A stretch of DNA of 5,968 nucleotides from Elusimicrobiota bacterium (lineage in GTDB: Bacteria > CAYTYR01 > UBA6262 > DAOVJB01). Both the position numbers and the translations under genes were made by a program. The notes under the pieces are model-generated. The model was not told the DNA's origin and did no database searches. It saw only the letters and a program-made list of their open reading frames with translations. Shown here piece by piece: positions 1-5,737 of the stretch. The DNA is taken from positions 1-5,968 of the forward strand of contig DAOVJB010000083.1 in NCBI GenBank assembly GCA_030673425.1. The letters are read 5' to 3'. Within the stretch, counting starts at the first letter, position 1, and each line of letters starts with the position of its first letter.

Positions 1-599
1 CTCACATCCATTCTGAACTCATCATCAGGCTTTGTTCTTCTCCAATCAGTGCTTCCCGGCATCAAATTCGCTCTTACAGTAATCCACTTCCCTGGCTTCA
101 AGCGCAGAGGTCGTCTCATCTCTGTCCATTTCCAATCTTCTCCAACAGTAATAATAATCTTTCCCATAAGCCCTACAGGAGTATCTTCAGGCACATAAAT
201 ATCTACTGCAACCTCACTGTAATCAGTCCAGTCAAAATATTCTACATACTCTAAATAAGCAGCTGTCCATTTCTTACCAGGAAAGTCTGCCTTGACTTCT
301 AATGAGCTTTTGCCATTACTTGCATATTTCTTAGTGATTACCGTTTCTTCAGCCACATGGTCTGCTTTCTCCCATGCCCAATCAGGAACCTCCCAGCCTT
401 CTTTACTCTTTTCAAAACTGAAAAGAATTTCTTCATGTCGTTCTATTTCAGCTTCTTCTTTTGCAGGTGCTTTTTCTTCTGCCACAGGCTCTTCTTTTAT
501 GACCCTCTTCTTTTTTCGAGCTGCAAAACTCGGACTGGCTACTGACACAGCTAAAACTAATGCTAAAAACATTACAATCATTCTTCTCAATTTATACAT
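1..599 (-). CDS. Secreted protein with jelly-roll (carbohydrate-binding-module-like) domain, 3' end beyond window
   Basis: This open frame starts at the ATG at 599-597 and runs off the left edge after 199 complete codons. A GGAG Shine-Dalgarno lies 9 nt upstream. Residues 1-26 form a signal peptide: basic MYKLRRM, a hydrophobic core, and a likely cut after SPSFA. A Lys/Glu/Ala-rich linker follows (about 27-57), then a beta-sandwich-like domain from about 58 onward. That domain begins ILFSFE and has EGW, a SNGKSSLEV strand, DWTDYSEVAVDIYVP and LKPGKWITV. This layout (FE..GW, NGk.SL, D.S.y..v..diY.P, pGkW) is typical of jelly-roll carbohydrate-binding modules. A mannan-binding type would suit the GH113 neighbour, but that is inference. 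The gene lies 71 nt after the glycosidase stop with no evident promoter or terminator between them, so co-transcription is likely. Whatever follows residue 199, possibly a catalytic domain, is not visible. Confidence 0.85.
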   Translation of the reverse strand, partial: MYKLRRMIVMFLALVLAVSVASPSFAARKKKRVIKEEPVAEEKAPAKEEAEIERHEEILFSFEKSKEGWEVPDWAWEKADHVAEETVITKKYASNGKSSLEVKADFPGKKWTAAYLEYVEYFDWTDYSEVAVDIYVPEDTPVGLMGKIIITVGEDWKWTEMRRPLRLKPGKWITVRANLMPGSTDWRRTKPDDEFRMDV

Positions 600-670
600 A
601 TTTCATCTCTCCTTTCTTTTAACCAATATCTACATGAAAATTTATTGTTCTCACCTCCAGATCACTTAAT

Positions 671-2239
671 TTATTCATTTAAATCTTCATACCACTCACT
701 TAATATTCCTTCTACTATTTTACCACCTAAATGAAAACCGTATTTCTCTGTTCTTTGTGTAGGCAAATAATCCCACCAGTATATTCCCTTAAACCATGGC
801 TTTTCAGTAAGAACAGCTAATGCCGAATCTAAACAATCTGCCTGTTCGTCCTGGTCTTCTCGGTGAGAACAGGTTAACCACGGCTCAACATTACATCCGT
901 CCACGTTAGCATAACCCAATTCAGTAAAAATCACTGGCTGTTCATAATCATTACTTTTCAAAAAGTCTTCAATTTCGCTAGTATAATACTCCCAGGCTTT
1001 ATCTAATTCCTCTATAGTAGCATTCTCGTTTTCAGTTAAAGGAAAATAGGCATCTATCCCGATAAAATCCAACTCGTCCCAGAAAGGAACATCCTGGTAT
1101 CTATCCCAGTTGGCTGCATAAATCAATTGTCCCTTATATACCTTTCTTATCTCGAAAATAATTGTCCGCCAGATATCTTCCCATTCTTCGGTTGTGGTTT
1201 CGCCTAATTCTGTTCCTATACAAAAAAGTTCCACATTGTATTCTTCGGCTAATCTTGCGTAATGAATGATGAATCCTGTATAAGTGATAAACCAATCTAC
1301 CGAAGGAATGATATAGTACCGGGGAGCCTCGGTGTAAAGGTCTACATGAGGTTTTAACATTACCTTCAGTCCTGTTTTATGAGCATAGTTAATAGCATGC
1401 CCTACAGCTTCATCCATAGGGGTACTGCCTGTTATTGTATCCCTGGCAATTTCTGTAGAATCTATATCATCCTGAAACCATGTAATAGGAATAGATATGA
1501 ACTTAGCATTAACGTTATCAAATAAATGTTTAATTGATTCGTCAGATTTTTTAGTTGCTATCTCAGTCTCATGCCATGAAGGGAAGTTAATTCCTGTCTG
1601 GAATTCTTTCTCACCAATACGCCCAAGCCCGGGAAGAGGATCTTCTTTCTCCGGAGTTACACTGAAGTCACCTGCTAAAATTTCAGCCGTAGTAACAGGA
1701 AAATCCGAATATGTCTGCTTTAATGTCTTATCAGTTTGATTTAACCCCTTCTGTCCAAACATCAAAAATTCCCATATGCTGAATCCCCAGAGAGGGTTAA
1801 CCCTTTTAAGCCCGACCATTTTAACATAACGTGTCTTTACAGGTTCAAATTCAATTATATCCACATTACCGTTCTGCTCTTTCATTAATGCTACTTGTTT
1901 CCATTTTTTAGCATTATCAGAGATCAAAATTTCATATTCAGTAGCAAAAGCCCTTTCCCATAGTATGGCAATTGTACTTATTGTCTTCTTTTTCCCAAAA
2001 TCAAAATAAATCCATTCATTATCTAAATATTTAGGAGACCACCTAGTTCCAAGGTCACCGTCAGCAGGTGCCATAGCATCTTCCGGTGGTGCCCAGCCTT
2101 CAGTATCATCAAAAGAAGAAGCAACTGCAGACTTAACCTTTAGATAAACTAAATCTTCAGCATCAGCAGCAAAAACTGCGTCAGCAAAATTCATAGCTGT
2201 AAAAACAATTATCAATCCAAGCAATAAATATTTTTTCAT
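671..2239 (-). CDS. Secreted discoidin (F5/8 type C) + GH113-like glycoside hydrolase, probable beta-mannanase
   Basis: This 522-residue exported enzyme probably hydrolyses a beta-1,4-mannan-type glycan outside the cytoplasm. Residues 1-24 are a signal peptide (cut near AVFA/AD). Residues about 33-163 look like an F5/8 type C/CBM32-like beta-sandwich: DGDLGTRWSP, WIYFDFG, YEILISDN..KW, TRYVKMVG. After a linker, residues about 207-515 match the TIM-barrel pattern of GH113, the family of the Alicyclobacillus mannanase AaManA: LKPHVD (295-300), CIGTELGE with the probable acid/base Glu344, IYAANWD (373-379), DFIGIDAYFP (391-400), and IFTELGY with the probable nucleophile Glu440. YWWDY (487-491) is the usual late-barrel aromatic motif. 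Length and motif order look intact. It has its own promoter (2308-2336). Other TIM-barrel glycosidases of the same clan are possible, and substrate specificity cannot be read from sequence. The next gene downstream carries a carbohydrate-binding-like domain, which fits joint glycan targeting. Confidence 0.88.
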   Translation of the reverse strand: MKKYLLLGLIIVFTAMNFADAVFAADAEDLVYLKVKSAVASSFDDTEGWAPPEDAMAPADGDLGTRWSPKYLDNEWIYFDFGKKKTISTIAILWERAFATEYEILISDNAKKWKQVALMKEQNGNVDIIEFEPVKTRYVKMVGLKRVNPLWGFSIWEFLMFGQKGLNQTDKTLKQTYSDFPVTTAEILAGDFSVTPEKEDPLPGLGRIGEKEFQTGINFPSWHETEIATKKSDESIKHLFDNVNAKFISIPITWFQDDIDSTEIARDTITGSTPMDEAVGHAINYAHKTGLKVMLKPHVDLYTEAPRYYIIPSVDWFITYTGFIIHYARLAEEYNVELFCIGTELGETTTEEWEDIWRTIIFEIRKVYKGQLIYAANWDRYQDVPFWDELDFIGIDAYFPLTENENATIEELDKAWEYYTSEIEDFLKSNDYEQPVIFTELGYANVDGCNVEPWLTCSHREDQDEQADCLDSALAVLTEKPWFKGIYWWDYLPTQRTEKYGFHLGGKIVEGILSEWYEDLNE

Positions 2240-2250
2240 TTGTCTGTTTT

Positions 2251-2264
2251 CCTCTCTCCTCCTT
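2251..2264 (-). promoter_or_regulatory. Double Shine-Dalgarno tract of the glycosidase gene
   Basis: On the minus strand the tract reads AAGGAGG (2264-2258) and then GAGAGG (2256-2251). The full AAGGAGG is 18 nt from the ATG at 2239, which is too far for normal initiation, whereas GAGAGG has an 11-nt spacer. No in-frame ATG, GTG or TTG lies between them, so the ATG at 2239, directly before a textbook signal peptide, remains the best start. Confidence 0.55.
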
Positions 2265-2307
2265 AAGTTTAAATTTAAATACCTTTTATAAATAAGCAGT
2301 TTTTCTA

Positions 2308-2336
2308 AGTATACAACTTTTTACTTATTCTGTCAA
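2308..2336 (-). promoter_or_regulatory. Sigma70-type promoter for the glycosidase gene
   Basis: On the minus strand a perfect -35 TTGACA (2336-2331) is followed after exactly 17 nt by a -10 TATACT (2313-2308), five of six matches to TATAAT. The expected transcription start is near 2301, giving a leader of about 60 nt. The leader contains the AT palindrome TTTAAATTTAAA (2268-2279) and the purine-rich ribosome-binding tract. The promoter starts about 35 nt after the stop of the upstream barrel/OmpA gene, so the glycosidase need not depend on readthrough from that gene. Confidence 0.8.
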
Positions 2337-2370
2337 GGGACTTAAAATGTCTTATTCTATTGCTAACAAC

Positions 2371-3945
2371 TTATTCAGAAGTCAAAACCACGAACTCGAC
2401 TCTCCTGTTAAGACTACGTCCTTCTTCGGCTTTATTATCAGCAACAGGTCTTGTTTCACCATACCCGACATAACTTATTCTGTCAGAATCCACTCCCTGG
2501 CCTGATAAATATAAAGCTACGTTGTATGACCTCTGTTCTGACAGTTTTAAGTTATACTCTTCACTCCCTACGCTATCAGTATGTCCTTCTATCCGGATAT
2601 TATAGTCCGAGAAGGTGTTGAGAATCTCCACCACTTGGTTCAATTTAGTCTTTTCAATACCTTTTATTTCAAACTTACCAAAAGGAAAATTAATATGTAA
2701 GGTAATAATTACATCTTTGCCTTCCTCTTTAACCTGTAATTTTGCCTTTAGTGCTTCGGCAATTAAAGCCTGTCTTTCTTCCTCGGCTTTCTTTCGTGCA
2801 AGAGCAGCTGCTTCTTCTGCTTTGCGTCTAGCAACTTCCTCAGATTCACGTGCTTTCCTGGCTGCTTCTTCCGCCTCCTGAGCTTTCTTTCTTGCTTCTT
2901 CTGCTTCTCTCTTAGCCCTTTGGGCCTCGGCTAAAGCTCTTGCTTTTTCCTCTCGCTCTCTCCTTTTACGTTCTTCCTCAGCTAATCTTTCTTTTTTCTC
3001 TTGCTCCTTTGTAGCTTTTGTTTTGCCAAATTTAGCTAAAAAAGAAAGCCGGTGGGTACCATAAGTACTTTTAACCTCTAACGGCCAGATAAATGAATAA
3101 TCAAACTGCAGGCCAAAAGTCTTGTTAACTTCCGGACTAAGTCCTATTCCCATTGCCACTTCCTTTAGATTCCCACCTAATCGTAAAGCAAAGGTTTTAT
3201 TTGCCATCCAGTTTTCTAATCCTAAATGAAAATTGAGGTCCTCTGGTAAATAAGAGATGTCAAAACCTACCTGTGTTTTATCTGAAAATTTTAATCCTAA
3301 ACCAATCTTTGCTTCTCTGGGCAATGGCTCTTTCTGCCCGAGTCCAACATCAGGATTATTCAAGTTCATTGCAGCAAACCCAACAGAAAAATTATCGACA
3401 GGTGTTATTTGTATACCTGCATCCACGCTAAAAGCATATTTACTTGAACCATGCTCTGTAAATACCGGGTCCCCCTCAGCATAAGAATCCAGAGTATACT
3501 TAAATCCCAGATATTTTAGATTTATCCCGAAAGCCATCTCTTCCATCCATTCTTTAGATGAGAATAATTTATTGGCATATGATAGGACAAAGCTGTCTTC
3601 TCTGTATTGGCTTGTTGAAGTAAAATTAGCCCAGTTAATTCCTAATGTCCCGGCTCTTCCAAAAGGATGAACAAAACCAAAATAATTAAGGCCTAGATTT
3701 ACATCATCCAGGCCTGAAAAAAGTTTAGCATACATAAAATTAAGTTCAGAACGTTCTAATTTAGATATTCCTGCCGGATTCCATAAAACACTATTAGAAT
3801 CATCAGCCAGCGCAGAGAATGCTCCACCCATCCCTGTAGGTCTAGCACCCCAGCCCACATCCTCGAATGACGCCGAAGATATGTCAGGATAAATCATAAT
3901 ACTTAGAACTAACATAAATATTGCAGTCAGTAAGGTCTTTCTCAT
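2371..3945 (-). CDS. PorV/PorQ-like outer-membrane barrel fused through a coiled coil to an OmpA C-terminal domain
   Basis: The 524-residue protein has a signal peptide (1-25, cut near ISSA/SF). Residues about 26-307 resemble the PorV/PorQ (UPF0164-like) beta-barrel family: GARPTGMGGAFSALADDSNSVLWNPAG (written here only as a pattern: aRptGMGgAf.AlaDD.na..wNPAG) followed by alternating amphipathic strands. Residues about 310-402 are almost wholly Glu/Lys/Arg/Ala, a long TolA-like helical or coiled-coil segment. Residues about 405-524 are an OmpA-like peptidoglycan-binding domain: IEGHTDSVG (452-460), LSEQRS (468-473) and NRRVEF (513-518). Asp457 and Arg472, 15 residues apart, match the pair that binds diaminopimelate in OmpA of Acinetobacter. 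The likely role is an outer-membrane barrel tethered to peptidoglycan, perhaps a transport or secretion-associated scaffold. The SD is weak (AAGGGA, 8 nt before ATG). A promoter at 4012-4040 and a riboswitch/terminator lie upstream. Confidence 0.88.
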   Translation of the reverse strand: MRKTLLTAIFMLVLSIMIYPDISSASFEDVGWGARPTGMGGAFSALADDSNSVLWNPAGISKLERSELNFMYAKLFSGLDDVNLGLNYFGFVHPFGRAGTLGINWANFTSTSQYREDSFVLSYANKLFSSKEWMEEMAFGINLKYLGFKYTLDSYAEGDPVFTEHGSSKYAFSVDAGIQITPVDNFSVGFAAMNLNNPDVGLGQKEPLPREAKIGLGLKFSDKTQVGFDISYLPEDLNFHLGLENWMANKTFALRLGGNLKEVAMGIGLSPEVNKTFGLQFDYSFIWPLEVKSTYGTHRLSFLAKFGKTKATKEQEKKERLAEEERKRREREEKARALAEAQRAKREAEEARKKAQEAEEAARKARESEEVARRKAEEAAALARKKAEEERQALIAEALKAKLQVKEEGKDVIITLHINFPFGKFEIKGIEKTKLNQVVEILNTFSDYNIRIEGHTDSVGSEEYNLKLSEQRSYNVALYLSGQGVDSDRISYVGYGETRPVADNKAEEGRSLNRRVEFVVLTSE

Positions 3946-3973
3946 AGAACACTTCCCTTATTTATTACATATC

Positions 3974-3985
3974 CGTTATATAACG
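3974..3985. repeat. 12-bp perfect palindrome in the leader of the barrel/OmpA gene
   Basis: CGTTATATAACG is identical to its reverse complement. It sits between the predicted transcription start (about 4005) and the ATG at 3945. It could be a dimeric repressor site or a small hairpin. On the transcript an alternative AACGA/TCGTT pairing overlaps it. No matching copy was seen elsewhere in the window, so its function is unproven. Confidence 0.3.
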
Positions 3986-4011
3986 AGATTTATCGTTGTT
4001 TATCTTTTTCT

Positions 4012-4040
4012 TGTATAGCATAATTTTTTAACCTTGTCAA
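4012..4040 (-). promoter_or_regulatory. Sigma70-type promoter for the barrel/OmpA gene, downstream of the riboswitch terminator
   Basis: On the minus strand a perfect TTGACA (4040-4035) is followed after 17 nt by TATACA (4017-4012). The -10 is preceded by TGC, forming an extended -10 (TGnTATACA). The start is expected near 4005, giving a leader of about 60 nt. The -35 begins directly after the T-rich tail of the riboswitch terminator, so transcripts from this promoter would not contain the riboswitch. The same -35 and spacer length occur in the glycosidase promoter at 2308-2336. Confidence 0.7.
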
Positions 4041-4044
4041 TAAT

Positions 4045-4089
4045 AAAACATAAAAAGCCGACTTGCCTGTACCTCTCCGGCAACCCGGC
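4045..4089 (-). terminator. Intrinsic terminator of the GEMM-I riboswitch (expression platform)
   Basis: On the minus strand GCCGGGTTGCC (4089-4079) pairs with GGCAAGTCGGC (4067-4057) over 11 positions with a single G-G mismatch and one G-U pair. The loop is 11 nt, followed by TTTTTATGTTTT (4056-4045). The 5' arm is the same sequence that forms the conserved 3' strand of the riboswitch aptamer, so the two structures exclude each other. Ligand binding should therefore prevent the terminator and allow readthrough. Confidence 0.75.
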
Positions 4090-4163
4090 CTCCCGACCTT
4101 GCGTCGGGACCGTGGTTTTGCGTCCCCCGACTTTCGTCGGGGTTTGCCCTTCGGAATCACTCT
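4072..4163 (-). ncRNA. GEMM-I cyclic di-GMP (class I) riboswitch aptamer
   Basis: On the minus strand the conserved GEMM-I elements appear in order. First is AAGGGCAAACC (4151-4141), leading into a P2 hairpin of CCCCGAC/GTCGGGG closed by a GAAA tetraloop (4142-4125). Next is the joining strand GGACGCAAAACC (4125-4114, conserved form GGGACGCAAAGCC). Then comes a P3 hairpin with inner stem TCCCGAC/GTCGGGA (4109-4091), and finally the 3' core GGCCGGGTTGCCGG (4090-4077). The base aligned with Vc2 G20, which reads the ligand guanine, is G (4148). That favours c-di-GMP over the cGAMP-preferring GEMM-Ib variants that carry A there. P1 is short (TTCC with GGAG), as expected where the switch rearranges. 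The aptamer lies in the gap between the Fn3 lipoprotein and the barrel/OmpA gene and reads toward the latter. Confidence 0.88.
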
Positions 4164-4171
4164 GTGTAACT

Positions 4172-4211
4172 ACTATAATGTATATGTATACTGTTAGATA
4201 TATTTATTCAA
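4172..4211 (-). promoter_or_regulatory. Possible weak promoter(s) for the riboswitch leader
   Basis: The AT-rich stretch between the lipoprotein stop and the aptamer contains TATAGT (4177-4172), whose start would fall near 4165, just before the aptamer. It also contains two tandem TATACA boxes (4190-4185 and 4184-4179). A TTGAAT (4211-4206) sits 15 nt upstream of the first TATACA. No pair has both good boxes and good spacing, so the riboswitch may instead be transcribed by readthrough from the upstream genes. Confidence 0.25.
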
Positions 4212-5703
4212 CTGTTACATCATCTATATAGAAGGTTGTAGTTGTAATTCCTTCTCCGTTCCCAAGATGAACACCTATTTCTTTTATATCATCAAGGTGT
4301 TCTATCGTTAGGCCTTTAATATCATCATGCCTGGCATTACTAAAATCTATGCTTACTTCATTCCATATGCCAGGAATTATTTCTATTCGCTTATCACTTT
4401 CATACCAATACCAGGCACCGGTTTTCATATAAACCGTAGCCTCAATATCCCTGATAATATCACTGTCTGCAGAGGCAGGAATATACATGTAAATAGTCAG
4501 TTTGCTCATGTGAGTAAAGTCTAATCCTGAAGGACGCGCATAAATAGCATCATTAAGACAATCCCAGGTAGTATCCAGTTTAGTCATGTCAAAAGGAACC
4601 GCCAGAGATTTTGCACCATTATAAGCATAATCAGTTGAAATATCTGGAATTCCAAAGCAATCACCAAAATCTTCTGTAGTATCATTTATCCAACCTGGAT
4701 TACTTATATCTTCAAAATCATATAAAACAGAACCAGTTCCTCCGCCACCACTTTGAGTAGTAAAAGTATTATCACCACTTATTCCTTGATTATTATTAGG
4801 ATCTGTACTTATAACCCTGTAATGATACTCCGTTGCATCTTCTAATCCCGTTAAGTTCACGCTGTGACTAACAATATAAGATGAATTTTTAGTAGAGTAA
4901 GTACCATATCCTATAGATGTGCCGTACTCTACCAGAGAATCAGCATCTGTACTGGTGGTCCAGGTAATCGTTGCGCCTGATTCAGTTATACCACTGGAAG
5001 CCACATTGGAAATTACCGGTCCACCACCGCCAGAAGTTGTAGTAAATGTATTATCGCCACTTGTTCCTTCATTATCACTTGCATCTTTACTCTTCACCCT
5101 ATAATGATAGACTGTCCCTTCTGTTAATCCAGTTAAGTTTACACTGTGACTGGTGGTTAAGGTAGTATCTAAAGTAGTAGTTGTTCCATAGTTTGCAGTG
5201 ATGCCATATTCTACCTGGGAAGTGGACGCTACATCAGTGGTCCAGGTGATTGTTGTTGTGGTATTAGTAATGTTAATAGCGGTAACATTAGAAATTACAG
5301 GTGGTGGATTACCACCGCCAGAAGTTGTAAATGTAAAATTACCACTTACCACTTGATTATTATTACTATCTGTACTAATAACCCTGTAATGATACTCCGT
5401 TGCATCTTCTAATCCCGTTAAGTTCACGCTGTGACTGACAATATAAGTTGAATCTCTAGTAGAGTAAGTACCATATCCTATAGATGTGCCGTACTCTACC
5501 AGAGAATCAGCATCTGTACTGGTAGTCCAGGCAATCGTGGCACTTGATTCAGTAATGCTACCGGATGATACATTAGAAATCTCCGGCAATGCTGATGTCC
5601 CACTAATACCTGTAATTCTTGATTTCTTACTACAACTTACCAGTCCTAAAACAAAAACTAACAAAATCATAATACTCGTCAATCTAATATTTCTCTTTAA
5701 CAT
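4204..5703 (-). CDS. Lipoprotein with three Fn3-like repeats and C-terminal jelly-roll domain
   Basis: The 499-residue protein starts at the ATG at 5703, with GGAG 9 nt upstream. Residues 1-23 are a lipoprotein signal with lipobox LVSC and lipidation at Cys24. The +2 Ser fits outer-membrane sorting. Three Fn3-like beta-sandwich repeats follow at about 40-127, 136-223 and 229-316. Each contains ISNV, a TITWTT-type strand, VEYG, SHSVNLTGL and YHYRV, resembling the Fn3/purple-acid-phosphatase N-terminal type. Gly-rich linkers (SGGGNPPP, SGGGG, SGGGGTG) separate them. Residues about 326-499 form a jelly-roll-like domain: LYDFED, NGAKSLAV, MSKLTIYMYIPA, IPGIWNEVSIDF, FYIDDVTVE. No catalytic motif is visible. 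The likely role is a surface-exposed adhesion or glycan-binding protein. The gene begins 34 nt after the stop of a paralogous upstream gene without an evident promoter between, so the two are probably co-transcribed. Repeats 1 and 3 are nearly identical in DNA. Confidence 0.85.
   Translation of the reverse strand: MLKRNIRLTSIMILLVFVLGLVSCSKKSRITGISGTSALPEISNVSSGSITESSATIAWTTSTDADSLVEYGTSIGYGTYSTRDSTYIVSHSVNLTGLEDATEYHYRVISTDSNNNQVVSGNFTFTTSGGGNPPPVISNVTAINITNTTTTITWTTDVASTSQVEYGITANYGTTTTLDTTLTTSHSVNLTGLTEGTVYHYRVKSKDASDNEGTSGDNTFTTTSGGGGPVISNVASSGITESGATITWTTSTDADSLVEYGTSIGYGTYSTKNSSYIVSHSVNLTGLEDATEYHYRVISTDPNNNQGISGDNTFTTQSGGGGTGSVLYDFEDISNPGWINDTTEDFGDCFGIPDISTDYAYNGAKSLAVPFDMTKLDTTWDCLNDAIYARPSGLDFTHMSKLTIYMYIPASADSDIIRDIEATVYMKTGAWYWYESDKRIEIIPGIWNEVSIDFSNARHDDIKGLTIEHLDDIKEIGVHLGNGEGITTTTFYIDDVTVE
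4801..4985 (-). repeat. Near-identical internal direct repeat, copy encoding Fn3 repeat 3
   Basis: This stretch matches 5368-5552 base for base at a constant offset of 567 bp (189 codons), with only about ten differences by eye. The encoded block spans the strands from the ITES region through YHYRVISTD. The middle Fn3 repeat is clearly more diverged at both DNA and protein level. Confidence 0.85.
5368..5552 (-). repeat. Near-identical internal direct repeat, copy encoding Fn3 repeat 1
   Basis: This is the partner of 4801-4985 at a 567-bp offset. The in-frame spacing keeps the protein modular. Such similarity between repeats 1 and 3, but not 2, suggests a recent copy event or gene conversion. 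Confidence 0.85.
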
Positions 5704-5737
5704 AACATATCACTCCATTTCTTAAGGTTTCCCCTAT

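Noticed and set aside
592-606. Tiny minus-strand frame MKYV overlapping the start of the jelly-roll gene
   Set aside because: It has four codons in another frame. The overlapping ATG at 599 leads straight into a full signal peptide and is the better start, although translational coupling cannot be excluded.
292-669. Plus-strand open frame of 125 codons
   Set aside because: It is antisense to the start of the jelly-roll gene, whose minus-strand reading has a signal peptide and a well-placed SD. The plus reading has no recognisable domain and its low-complexity Ser/Phe content mirrors the Glu/Lys linker.
2268-2279. AT palindrome TTTAAATTTAAA in the glycosidase leader
   Set aside because: It is low-complexity AT sequence in an AT-rich leader and likely to arise by chance. 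It is not strong enough to call an operator.
2615-2881. Plus-strand open frame rich in Ala/Ser
   Set aside because: It is a shadow of the Glu/Lys/Arg/Ala coiled coil and OmpA domain on the minus strand, kept open by biased codons.
4072-4163. GEMM-Ib variant specific for 3',3'-cGAMP
   Set aside because: The base aligned with G20 is G, not the A typical of cGAMP-preferring variants. c-di-GMP is the better guess, although dual-specificity RNAs exist.
4034-4231. Plus-strand open frame of 65 codons across the intergenic region
   Set aside because: The sequence is explained by the riboswitch, terminator and promoter on the minus strand. No SD precedes the frame and the peptide resembles nothing.
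4801-5552. CRISPR array or mobile-element repeats
   Set aside because: The repeats are long, in-frame, 567 bp apart and encode a coherent Fn3 module. There are no short regularly spaced repeats, terminal inverted repeats or transposase.
4919-5725. Two similar plus-strand frames beginning MPYSTRESASVLVVQ (4919-5104 and 5486-5725)
   Set aside because: They are antisense to Fn3 repeats 3 and 1. Their similarity only reflects the DNA repeat.
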